This document shows positions 35,323 to 42,949 of a stretch of 64,000 bases of DNA, in pieces. The notes under the pieces are model-generated. The model saw nothing but the letters and a program-made list of their open reading frames with translations. It was not told where the DNA came from and did no database searches. A program made the position numbers and the translations under genes. This DNA is from Marinobacter zhejiangensis (GTDB taxonomy: Bacteria > Pseudomonadota > Gammaproteobacteria > Pseudomonadales > Oleiphilaceae). Position 1 is the first letter of the stretch. Each line of letters starts with the position of its first letter. The DNA lies in assembly GCF_900114775.1 (NCBI RefSeq), contig NZ_FOUE01000001.1, positions 496,001 through 560,000 of the forward strand, read 5' to 3'.

Positions 35323-35718
35323 TTACTCCGCCAGCTGATGCTCTGCCAGGCGCGCCCGAATGTCTTCGGGAATGGGCATGGATTTCTCGGTTTTGTAATC
35401 AAAGTAAATCAGCACCGCCACGCCGGTCGCAACCAGCTTGCCATCCTGCCAGGCCTCCTGGACGACCTGGCACGATGAGTTGCCAACCTTGCCAATGTGG
35501 GTGCGAACCTCGATGGTCTTGCCCCAGTAGCTCTGGGCTTTGAGATCAACCTCGATACGGGCCAGGATCAGCGGCCAGGTCTTGAGGTCGAGGGAGGGGT
35601 GGAACAACTCGAACACCGGCGAGCGGGCCTGTTCGAACCACACCGGATAGGACGTGTTACTGATGTGCCCCAGGGCATCGGTATCGTTAAAACGGGGGTC
35701 AATCTGGCATTGGAACAT
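35323..35718 (-). CDS. 4HBT-type acyl-CoA thioesterase
   Basis: 131 residues from the ATG at 35718. The single hotdog domain has FNDTDALGHISNTSYPVWFEQAR, with D in the active-site position and the N-x-x-Y helix start, as in YbgC/4-hydroxybenzoyl-CoA thioesterases. It hydrolyses acyl-CoA, chain length unknown. It is the second hotdog enzyme in the window (the other is at 5179) and the two are not close relatives. It ends with a strong terminator and lies 102 bases downstream of rluF. Confidence 0.9.
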   Translation of the reverse strand: MFQCQIDPRFNDTDALGHISNTSYPVWFEQARSPVFELFHPSLDLKTWPLILARIEVDLKAQSYWGKTIEVRTHIGKVGNSSCQVVQEAWQDGKLVATGVAVLIYFDYKTEKSMPIPEDIRARLAEHQLAE

Positions 35719-35820
35719 GATGGCAGGGTCCTGCTGTGTCTTTAGCAATTGGAATATAAGCCCGACATCAAACCACGACCGCCCCCAACAGGCAAAACGA
35801 CTTTGGTGGCAGCGAGCCCG

Positions 35821-36780
35821 TTACGCGGACCGGCTGCGCTTGATGGAGGGTTTACGCGCCTTCTTTGGTCTTGCAGACGCCGTCGGCTTCCGGGACTTGT
35901 TCGCCCCACCGGGACCGGACGATTTCCGGAGCGGGTGGTTCTTGCCCGCCGGCCCGCCTTTGGTTTTCGGCGCGGCTTTGCCCGGCGTTTTCGCCCCGGA
36001 TCTGGCGTTCGGTTTCTTTGGCTTCCTGGCCGTCGCCGTCGGAGTCGCAGGCGCTTCCGACGAGGAGTGCTCAACCGCTTTCAGCAGCACCGACAGTTCT
36101 TTTTCGGTCAGGTCTCGCCACTCACCGACAGGCAAGCCTTTCAACCCGACATTCATGATCCGGATGCGTTCGAGCCTGGTGACCTCATAGTCAAAGTGTT
36201 CGCACATCCGGCGAATCTGCCGGTTCAGGCCCTGAACCAGAATGATCCGCAAGACATTGGCCGATTCCCGGGTCACCTTGCACTTCTTGGTGACGGTTCC
36301 AAGGATCGGCACCCCTTGGCTCATGCCCTCGATAAACGCATCGGTTATCGGCTTGTTGACGGTAACCAGGTATTCCTTCTCATGGTTGTTGCCCGCCCGC
36401 AGCACCTTATTCACCAGGTCACCGTTGTTGGTCAGAAAAATCAGTCCCTGGGAGTCCTTGTCCAGCCGGCCAATCGGAAAGATCCGGGCGCTGTGCTTCA
36501 CGAAATCGACAATGTTGTCCCTCTCGCTGCTCTCGGTCGTACTCACAATGCCTACGGGCTTGTTCAGCGCTATAAACACAAAATGCGCTTCGTCCTGCGG
36601 CTCGATCAACTGGCCATTGACCCTGACCGTATCCCCCGCGTTAACCCGGTCACCAATGGTCGCGCGCTTGCCGTTGATATACACATTGCCCTGTTCAATG
36701 TAGCGGTCGGCTTCGCGCCGGGAGCAGATGCCGCTGTCGCTGATGTATTTGTTCAAACGGGTTGATGAGGCGTTAAACAT
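35821..36780 (-). CDS. rluF: 23S rRNA pseudouridine synthase RluF with long basic tail
   Basis: 319 residues. An N-terminal S4 RNA-binding domain ([22 protein letters not shown], about 7-60) is followed by the RsuA/RluF-type catalytic domain with the active aspartate in [17 protein letters not shown] near residue 105. RluF modifies U2604 of 23S rRNA. Residues about 240-319 form a low-complexity tail rich in K, A, P, R and S. E. coli RluF is about 290 residues with a shorter tail. The tail probably adds rRNA affinity and is expected to be disordered. Confidence 0.95.
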   Translation of the reverse strand: MFNASSTRLNKYISDSGICSRREADRYIEQGNVYINGKRATIGDRVNAGDTVRVNGQLIEPQDEAHFVFIALNKPVGIVSTTESSERDNIVDFVKHSARIFPIGRLDKDSQGLIFLTNNGDLVNKVLRAGNNHEKEYLVTVNKPITDAFIEGMSQGVPILGTVTKKCKVTRESANVLRIILVQGLNRQIRRMCEHFDYEVTRLERIRIMNVGLKGLPVGEWRDLTEKELSVLLKAVEHSSSEAPATPTATARKPKKPNARSGAKTPGKAAPKTKGGPAGKNHPLRKSSGPGGANKSRKPTASARPKKARKPSIKRSRSA

Positions 36781-36896
36781 AGCGTGTCGTCTTACAGGCC
36801 TGGGCTGGTGGGGTTACATTGGCGTCAGGGTAGCATATTCACCCCGCCGGAGATTCAGATTCCGCCCCGGAAGTGCAAACAGAAACAGCAACGCCA

Positions 36897-37763
36897 TCAG
36901 GTCAGGCGGAACGGGCTCGATACCTGTGAGTGCGCAAGGGTCTTATCTTCAGTTCGGTCTTTAAGCTGCACTCCAGACAACTTGCGCTGGCGGGATTCGG
37001 TCAACAGGTACAACAATCGCAGACTGGCCTCGGTCGGCTTCAGCCCGGCCGGTCGCACGTTGGAAATACAGTTCCTATGGGCATCGGTGAGACCCTCACG
37101 GGGCCCCCAGGTCAGGTAGAGCCCCAGGCTGTCGGGCGAGCTCAATCCTGGCCGCTCCCCCACCATCACCAGAACCGCATTGGCATTTAGCCGCTCCCCC
37201 ACTTCATCCCCAATGGCCACCCGCCCCTGCTCCACGACCGTCAGCGGGGCCAGTCGCCAGTGCTGTGAATCGCTGGTCAGCGCTTGGGAAAAGGCCTGCA
37301 GGAACGGCAGGGCGTTGTCCTGAATTGCCCGGGAAGACAGGCCATCGACAATGACTACGGCAAGGTCATATGGGCAGTCTACCTGGTTGCCAAGCAACGA
37401 CTCCTGCAGGTGCTGACGGGAGTCATCGTCCAGTCGCCGCCCCAGGTCCGGTCGCTGCAGGTAAGTCATCCGGTCCGCCGCCTGGCTGTGCAGCACGAGG
37501 GGCCGTCGAAAGGGCTCGGACAGGGTGCCTTCGGCCAGCTGGTGACACAGTGTTGGCACATCCAGCGGCAGGTGAACGGCATCCTGGGCCTGGGCGTGGG
37601 CCAGCTGGAACGCCAGCAGTTCCGCGGTTGGTATGCTGACCCCGGCCCGGCCAAGGCCAATCCGGGCATCGGTGAAGGCCCGCAACGGGCGCCAGGGGTT
37701 GTCCACCACCCCGCCATGATCCTTTGCCGACGGAGCCTGACCCAACGGTTTCTTACTCACCAT
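36897..37763 (-). CDS. eutC: Ethanolamine ammonia-lyase small subunit
   Basis: 288 residues. The segments DARIGLGRAGVSIPTAELLAFQLAHAQA, then VVIVDGLSSRAIQ and VMVGERPGLSSPDSLGLYLTW are characteristic of EutC. It contributes the adenosylcobalamin-binding surface with EutB. The start overlaps the eutB end by 11 bases, consistent with translational coupling. The C-terminal part SPFRLT and the rest of the length match the family. Ethanolamine is converted to acetaldehyde and ammonia. Confidence 0.96.
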   Translation of the reverse strand: MVSKKPLGQAPSAKDHGGVVDNPWRPLRAFTDARIGLGRAGVSIPTAELLAFQLAHAQAQDAVHLPLDVPTLCHQLAEGTLSEPFRRPLVLHSQAADRMTYLQRPDLGRRLDDDSRQHLQESLLGNQVDCPYDLAVVIVDGLSSRAIQDNALPFLQAFSQALTSDSQHWRLAPLTVVEQGRVAIGDEVGERLNANAVLVMVGERPGLSSPDSLGLYLTWGPREGLTDAHRNCISNVRPAGLKPTEASLRLLYLLTESRQRKLSGVQLKDRTEDKTLAHSQVSSPFRLT

Positions 37764-39168
37764 GGCACACGCCTCCCGACAGGTTTTTCAGGGTGCCGGC
37801 AAACGGACCAGGCACCGTGTCATGAAGCTGGTAGCCGCTGCCGTCACGGATGATCTCCATCTGCGCCAGCCAGCGTTCAAACTCTGGAGCCGCCCCCACG
37901 CCCAACACTCGGCGCAGGTACAGGGCGTCGTGGAAGGAGGTGGTCTGGTAGTTGAGCATGATGTCGTCGGAACCGGGAATGCCCATGATGAAGCTGCAAC
38001 CCGCCACCCCCAATAACGTCAGCAGGTTGTCCATATCATTCTGATCAGCTTCGGCGTGGTTGGTGTAGCAAACGTCGCACCCCATCGGCAGCCCCAGCAG
38101 CTTGCCGCAGAAATGATCTTCCAGGCCGGCGCGGAGGATCTCCTTGCCGTCAAACAGGTATTCCGGACCAATAAACCCGACCACGGTGTTGACCAGCAAC
38201 GGGCTGAACTTTCGCGCTACCGCGTAGGCCCGCGCTTCGCAGGTTTGCTGGTCAAGACCATGATGGGCATTGGCAGACAGCGCACTGCCCTGGCCGGTTT
38301 CGAAATACATGACGTTATTGCCCACCGTCCCCCGGTTGAGGGATAACGCCGCCGCCTGGGCTTCCGCAAGGTTGGCCAGGCTGAACCCGAAACTCCGGTT
38401 GGTGGCCTCGGTGCCGCCGATGGACTGGAACACCAGATCCACCGGTGCGCCCTGTTCGATGGCCTCCAGGGTGTTGGTCACGTGGGTGAGCACGCAGGAC
38501 TGGGTGGGAATGTCGTACTTGCGGATCACCTCATCCATCAGTGTCATCAACTTGATGGCCTGGGCCACGTTGTCAGTGGCCGGGTTGATGCCGATCACCG
38601 CATCGCCATTACCGTACAACAGACCGTCGAGGATGCTGGCAGCAATACCGGAAATGTCATCGGTGGGGTGGTTGGGCTGCAGCCGGGTGGATAGGTGCCC
38701 CGGTAGGCCGATGGTATTGCGGAACGCCGTGGTGACGTGGCATTTCTTCGCCACCAGGATCAGGTCCTGGTTCCGCATCAGCTTGCTGACCGCCGCGGCC
38801 ATCTCCGGCGTTATCCCGGCCCTGACCGACCGCAGCACCTGCGGCGTGGTGGCATCGTTCAGCAGCCAGTTACGAAAGTCCCCCACGGTCAGATGGGAAA
38901 TGGGAGCAAAGGCCCCGGCATCGTGGTCGTCAATGATCAGCCGGGTCACCTCATCGTCCTCATAGGGCACCAATGCCTCGTTGAGGAAGGTCTTCAGCGG
39001 TACCTCCGCCAAGGCCATCTGCGCCACCACCCGTTCCTCCGCCGACGCCGCCATCACCCCTGCCAGACGATCACCGGAACGGGCCGGGGTGGCCTTGGCC
39101 ATCAGCTCAGCCAGGTTGCCAAACCGCCAGGTCCGGCTGCCAAGGGCGTAACGGTATTCACGTGTCAT
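37753..39168 (-). CDS. eutB: Ethanolamine ammonia-lyase large subunit
   Basis: 471 residues in the TIM-barrel fold of EutB. Conserved segments include NPATDNVAQ, FQSIGGTEATNRSFG, VMYFETGQGSALSANAHHG and MGCDVCYTNHAEADQNDM. It is the catalytic subunit of the adenosylcobalamin-dependent lyase. The operon here is only eutB-eutC: no eutA reactivase, no microcompartment shell and no permease is visible, so it fits the short non-compartment type that uses ethanolamine as a nitrogen source. A ggaagg ribosome binding site lies upstream of the ATG. No cobalamin riboswitch could be made out in the 245 bases before it. Confidence 0.97.
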   Translation of the reverse strand: MTREYRYALGSRTWRFGNLAELMAKATPARSGDRLAGVMAASAEERVVAQMALAEVPLKTFLNEALVPYEDDEVTRLIIDDHDAGAFAPISHLTVGDFRNWLLNDATTPQVLRSVRAGITPEMAAAVSKLMRNQDLILVAKKCHVTTAFRNTIGLPGHLSTRLQPNHPTDDISGIAASILDGLLYGNGDAVIGINPATDNVAQAIKLMTLMDEVIRKYDIPTQSCVLTHVTNTLEAIEQGAPVDLVFQSIGGTEATNRSFGFSLANLAEAQAAALSLNRGTVGNNVMYFETGQGSALSANAHHGLDQQTCEARAYAVARKFSPLLVNTVVGFIGPEYLFDGKEILRAGLEDHFCGKLLGLPMGCDVCYTNHAEADQNDMDNLLTLLGVAGCSFIMGIPGSDDIMLNYQTTSFHDALYLRRVLGVGAAPEFERWLAQMEIIRDGSGYQLHDTVPGPFAGTLKNLSGGVCHGE

Positions 39169-39413
39169 CGCTTAGCTACCTTCCTTGTCAATTTCAAGCG
39201 GCGGGGGTTCTCGCCTCTACGACCACTGTGGCGTCAAAACGTCGTCTTGTCCAAGGCAATCCCAACTCGGGTATTAGCGGGTACCGACCAGACATTACAC
39301 GCCCGTAACCGCCCAAATAGAGAGATCAACACCCTCAAAGGGCTACACTAATGTGGCCCGCTGCCTTTTCCACGATGAACGAAGGTGGCCGAACCCGATT
39401 CAGGAGTAACGTT
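39169..39413. other. Divergent intergenic region eutB / PA2779; nothing specific seen
   Basis: This 245-base region separates the divergent starts of eutB and the PA2779-type gene. It should hold promoters for both. I found no clear hairpin with a T run, no recognisable cobalamin riboswitch core and no repeat. Confidence 0.3.
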
Positions 39414-39815
39414 ATGGTTGGTTCCAGATTGATGATTCGCCCGGTTGCTGCAATGATGGTGATGGTCATGACACTCTGCACCCTGTGGACAGCGCCCGCA
39501 GCGGCGGCCATTGTTGGCACCGACGAGCTGCTAACCGAGCAGAGTTCAGAGCTGAAAAAGCAGGAACTGCTCACCATGCTTGAACAGGACGACGTCAAAC
39601 AGACCCTGTTGGACATGGGCGTTACCGAACAGCAGGTCCGTGACCGCATCGACTCCCTGACCCCCACCGAACTGGCGTCGTTCCAAGCGCAACTGGCTGA
39701 GGCCCCGGCCGGTGAAGGCGTGGTGGGTATCATCGTGTTGTTCCTGCTGGTGTTCATCGTAACCGACATGCTGTGCGCCACCGACATCTTCCCCTTCGTC
39801 AACTGTATCCGCTGA
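39414..39815 (+). CDS. PA2779-family membrane protein
   Basis: 133 residues from the ATG at 39414, with aggag seven bases upstream. An N-terminal signal/TM segment ending PAAAA is followed by a helical soluble part (about 40-100) rich in E, L and Q, and one C-terminal membrane span (VGIIVLFLLVFIVTDML). It matches the PA2779 family of Pseudomonas, always paired with PA2778. The function is unknown. The next gene starts within 6 bases of its stop, so they form one operon. Confidence 0.85.
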   Translation: MVGSRLMIRPVAAMMVMVMTLCTLWTAPAAAAIVGTDELLTEQSSELKKQELLTMLEQDDVKQTLLDMGVTEQQVRDRIDSLTPTELASFQAQLAEAPAGEGVVGIIVLFLLVFIVTDMLCATDIFPFVNCIR

Positions 39816-39821
39816 TTGCTG

Positions 39822-40793
39822 ATGGCGGTTAGTGTCAGGGTACCGCCGGTAACGTGGCTGTTGCTGGCGGTGGTACTGATATCCGGTTGTGCCAGCCAGC
39901 CACCCTGGCCGGCTGACGTGCCTTCGAGCGGGCGCCCGGTGCTGGTGTCTGACGTCCCATTCTACCCTCAAGAGCAGTACCAGTGCGGACCAGCGTCGCT
40001 GGCCATGATGTTGAACAGCCAGGGCATCGGCACCCAGCCGCAGGCTCTGGTGGACCGGGTCTACCTGCCTGACCGGCAGGGCACCCTGCAAATCGAGATG
40101 GTGGCCACCGCACGGCAGGCCGGGTTGCTGGTCTATCGCCTCGCCCCCGCCTTGTCTGCAGTCTTGAAGGAATTGCAGGCAGGGCACCCCGTGCTGGTGT
40201 TCCAGAACCTCCGCTTCAACTGGTGGCCACAGTGGCACTACGCGGTAATGATTGGCTTTGATGCCCGCCAGCAGGAACTGATCCTCCACTCCGGCACCCG
40301 TGCCCACTACCGGCAGCCGGTAGCAGCCTTTATGACCACCTGGGACCGTGCCGAACGCTGGGCAGTGACCATGTTGCCGCCAGATGAACTCCCGGCCACC
40401 GCCACCCCCCTACCGTTCCTGAGCAGCGCCCATGACCTGGAAGCCACGGGTCAGCTGGAGGCTGCAGCCAGGGCCTACCGCACCGCCTATGAACGTTGGC
40501 CCGACCAGCCCGCGGCTCGACTAGGGGCCGGTAACGTCGCCTATGCCCAACAACACTGGCAGGAAGCCACTGAGCACTACCGAACCCTTACCCAGGATTT
40601 CCCGCAGCTGGCAGCAGGGTGGAACAACCTCGGCGAAGCCCTCACCCAGCTCGACTGCCCGGTGGCAGCAACCGCCGCCCGGCAATGCGCGACACACCTG
40701 CAGCCACAACGATTTCCGCCACCACCGGCCATCAATACCGGTACCCCCAATCCACACTGCCCGGTGATTCGCTGCCCGGAACCCTCACGGTAG
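39822..40793 (+). CDS. PA2778-family cysteine peptidase with TPR region
   Basis: 323 residues from the ATG at 39822; a TTG two codons earlier is possible. The N-terminal segment has a lipobox-like ISGC near residue 22. Residues about 45-180 are a papain-like C39 fold with QYQCGPASLAMML carrying the catalytic cysteine and HYAVMIGFD the histidine. Residues about 205-290 are TPR-like helices. It likely processes or recruits a periplasmic or exported substrate together with PA2779. The substrate is unknown. Confidence 0.87.
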   Translation: MAVSVRVPPVTWLLLAVVLISGCASQPPWPADVPSSGRPVLVSDVPFYPQEQYQCGPASLAMMLNSQGIGTQPQALVDRVYLPDRQGTLQIEMVATARQAGLLVYRLAPALSAVLKELQAGHPVLVFQNLRFNWWPQWHYAVMIGFDARQQELILHSGTRAHYRQPVAAFMTTWDRAERWAVTMLPPDELPATATPLPFLSSAHDLEATGQLEAAARAYRTAYERWPDQPAARLGAGNVAYAQQHWQEATEHYRTLTQDFPQLAAGWNNLGEALTQLDCPVAATAARQCATHLQPQRFPPPPAINTGTPNPHCPVIRCPEPSR

Positions 40794-40929
40794 GATCTAA
40801 AAACCATTACGGCATAGCGCCCATTTTTTTAAAGCGTATCTGTCTAAAATTAGACCGCCACCCGCATCCCTGCCTCACCCCCGGCTTCTATACTAAATAG
40901 TTGTTAACTCTATCCGGTGGAGGTGAATC

Positions 40930-41565
40930 ATGAATCACCCGGACTGGCGTATCGAAGGTTTTGAGTTTGTAAACTGTAACTGTGATTTCGGTTGTCCCTG
41001 TCAATTCAACGCCCTGCCGACCAAAGGTAATTGCCAAGCGCTCGGGGCTGTCAGGATCGACAAGGGGTACTTCGGAGACACCCGACTGGACGGCCTGGCG
41101 TTTGCCATGACCCTGAAGTGGCCCGGGGCGATTCACGAGGGAAATGGCGAGGCCCAGGCCTTTATCGACGAAAATGCCAATGAAGCGCAGCGGGAGGCGA
41201 TTCTGGCCATTTTGTCCGGTGAAACCTCGGAGCCCGGCGCCACGTTTTTCAACGTGTTTGCCAGCACCATGACCAAGATGAACGACCCCGTGTTCTGCCC
41301 GATTTCGATCACTGGGGATGTCGACGCGCGCCAGGCGTCGGTCAAGGTTGGCGATCTTATAGAGGCCAAGGGCGAGCCCATCATCAACCCGGTTTCCGGG
41401 CTGGAACACCGGGCGCGGATTGACCTGCCCCAAGGGTTTGAATACGCCGTGGCGGAAGTGGCCAGTGGGCGCACCAGCGCAAGAGCCGCAATGCCCTTGG
41501 AGCTGGCCGGCAGTCACAGCCATATGACGCATCTCGACATTGGCCCGCAAGGCGTCTTTCGCTAA
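40930..41565 (+). CDS. DUF1326-domain protein
   Basis: 211 residues with ggagg upstream of the ATG. The N-terminal FVNCNCDFGCPCQFN holds four cysteines in CxCxxxCxC order, typical of DUF1326 and suggestive of a metal or cluster site. The rest is beta-rich, with a histidine-containing end (GSHSHMTHLDIG). No export signal is seen. It is followed 9 bases later by a DUF2182 gene, its common partner. The function is unproven; a metal-related role for the pair is an inference. Confidence 0.9.
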   Translation: MNHPDWRIEGFEFVNCNCDFGCPCQFNALPTKGNCQALGAVRIDKGYFGDTRLDGLAFAMTLKWPGAIHEGNGEAQAFIDENANEAQREAILAILSGETSEPGATFFNVFASTMTKMNDPVFCPISITGDVDARQASVKVGDLIEAKGEPIINPVSGLEHRARIDLPQGFEYAVAEVASGRTSARAAMPLELAGSHSHMTHLDIGPQGVFR

Positions 41566-41574
41566 GGAGAGCCG

Positions 41575-42354
41575 ATGACAACCGATGCCGCCCCCCAGAC
41601 GGTAAGGCTGTCCCGTGACACAATCACCACCCTGCTGGCGTTGGTGGTGGTTGTTTCGTTGTGCTGGTGGTACCTGGTGGATATGGCCATCGGCATGGAC
41701 GCCATGCCCATGATGGACATGATGACTTTGCGGCCCTGGACCGCCAGCTATTTCCTGATGATGTTCCTGATGTGGGCCATCATGATGGTGGCCATGATGC
41801 TCCCCAGCGCGGCCCCGATGATTCTGCTGTACCGCCAGGTAGCCCGCCATAACCGTTTGTCTCACCCGGGCCTAGGCACCGCGCTGTTTGTCACCGGCTA
41901 TGTGATTGTCTGGACCTTATTCAGTCTGGCGGCAACCACTGCACAGTGGCAGTTGGAACAAGCGGCGCTGGTCACCCCGATGATGAAGAGCAGCAGCGTT
42001 CCGCTCAGTGCAGGCATCCTGATTCTGGCCGGGCTCTATCAGTGGTCGCCCTGGAAAGACACCTGCCTGCGCCATTGCCGCGGTCCCTTTGCCTTTGTCA
42101 TGCAACACTGGAAGCCAGGGCTCCGGGGAGCTCTGGCCATGGGGCTGCACCATGGCGCCTATTGTGTTGGGTGCTGTCTGTTGCTGATGATGTTGCTGTT
42201 TGTGGGCGGCGTCATGAACCTGATGGTCATCGCGCTGATTGCCGTTCTGGTGCTGCTGGAAAAGGTGTTGCCGTGGGGCCGTCTGGTACCCAGGGTCCTG
42301 GGTACCGTAGCGATAACCGCTGGCGTGGCCTTGCTGGTCTGGCCGCAAAATTGA
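41575..42354 (+). CDS. DUF2182-family integral membrane protein
   Basis: 259 residues with about six to seven spans. A methionine-rich segment, MDAMPMMDMMTLRPW and then YFLMMFLMWAIMMVAMMLP, lies near the N-terminus, and GLHHGAYCVGCCLLLMMLLFVGG further along holds a histidine pair and Cys-Cys. These are features of DUF2182, annotated in databases as a predicted metal-binding membrane protein. With DUF1326 it makes a two-gene unit, perhaps handling copper or another thiophilic metal. The function is unknown. Confidence 0.9.
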   Translation: MTTDAAPQTVRLSRDTITTLLALVVVVSLCWWYLVDMAIGMDAMPMMDMMTLRPWTASYFLMMFLMWAIMMVAMMLPSAAPMILLYRQVARHNRLSHPGLGTALFVTGYVIVWTLFSLAATTAQWQLEQAALVTPMMKSSSVPLSAGILILAGLYQWSPWKDTCLRHCRGPFAFVMQHWKPGLRGALAMGLHHGAYCVGCCLLLMMLLFVGGVMNLMVIALIAVLVLLEKVLPWGRLVPRVLGTVAITAGVALLVWPQN

Positions 42355-42376
42355 ATGAGCGGACCGATCGCATGAC

Positions 42377-42949
42377 CTATTCGGCTTGGGATGACCATTT
42401 GCTGGCTGGCGCCTGGTAGGACCGCAGTGCCTTCACAACCGCCTCAGGCTCCTTCTCCACAATCAGCATCTCGGCATACCTCGGGGCCAGAAAGCCTTCG
42501 TTGACCATGTGGTCGACGAACCCCAGCAGGTGGTCGTAGTAGCCATAGGCATTGAGCAGAGCGCAGGGTTTCTGGTGATAACCCAGCTGCGCCCAGGTCC
42601 AGGCCTCAAACAACTCATCCATGGTGCCCGGTCCTCCGGGCAAGGCCACAAAGGCATCCGCCAACTCGTTCATACGCGCCTTGCGCTGATGCATGTCGGC
42701 CACCACATCGAGGCGGGTCAATCCCGGGTGGGCAAGCTCACGCTCACGCAGCGACTCTGGAATCACTCCATAGGCCCGGCCACCACCAGCCAGCACCGCA
42801 TCGGCAACGACTCCCATCAAGCCGACCTTGCCTCCCCCAAACACCAGGTCGATGCCCTCACTCGCAAGGTGGCGACCAAAGGCTTCGGCAATCTGTTGAT
42901 AACCCGGGGCATGTCCAAACCCGGAACCACAGAATACTGCAACGTTCAT
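42377..42949 (-). CDS. LOG-family nucleotide-processing protein (TIGR00730 type)
   Basis: 190 residues from the ATG at 42949. The Rossmann-like fold has DLVFGGGKVGLMG and the PGGPGTMDELFEAWTWAQ motif that names the lysine-decarboxylase-like/LOG group. LOG enzymes release cytokinin-type bases from nucleotide monophosphates; bacterial relatives also act as AMP or other nucleotide hydrolases. Its start overlaps the DUF4153 stop by four bases (ATGA), so it is translationally coupled to it. Confidence 0.93.
   Translation of the reverse strand: MNVAVFCGSGFGHAPGYQQIAEAFGRHLASEGIDLVFGGGKVGLMGVVADAVLAGGGRAYGVIPESLRERELAHPGLTRLDVVADMHQRKARMNELADAFVALPGGPGTMDELFEAWTWAQLGYHQKPCALLNAYGYYDHLLGFVDHMVNEGFLAPRYAEMLIVEKEPEAVVKALRSYQAPASKWSSQAE

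Noticed and set aside
35749..36765. 338-codon plus-strand frame opposite rluF
   Set aside because: Antisense to an intact pseudouridine synthase; composition reflects the complement of the basic tail.
36781..36896. Possible tRNA or structured RNA between rluF and eutC
   Set aside because: No cloverleaf with a plausible anticodon arm or conserved T-loop could be drawn.
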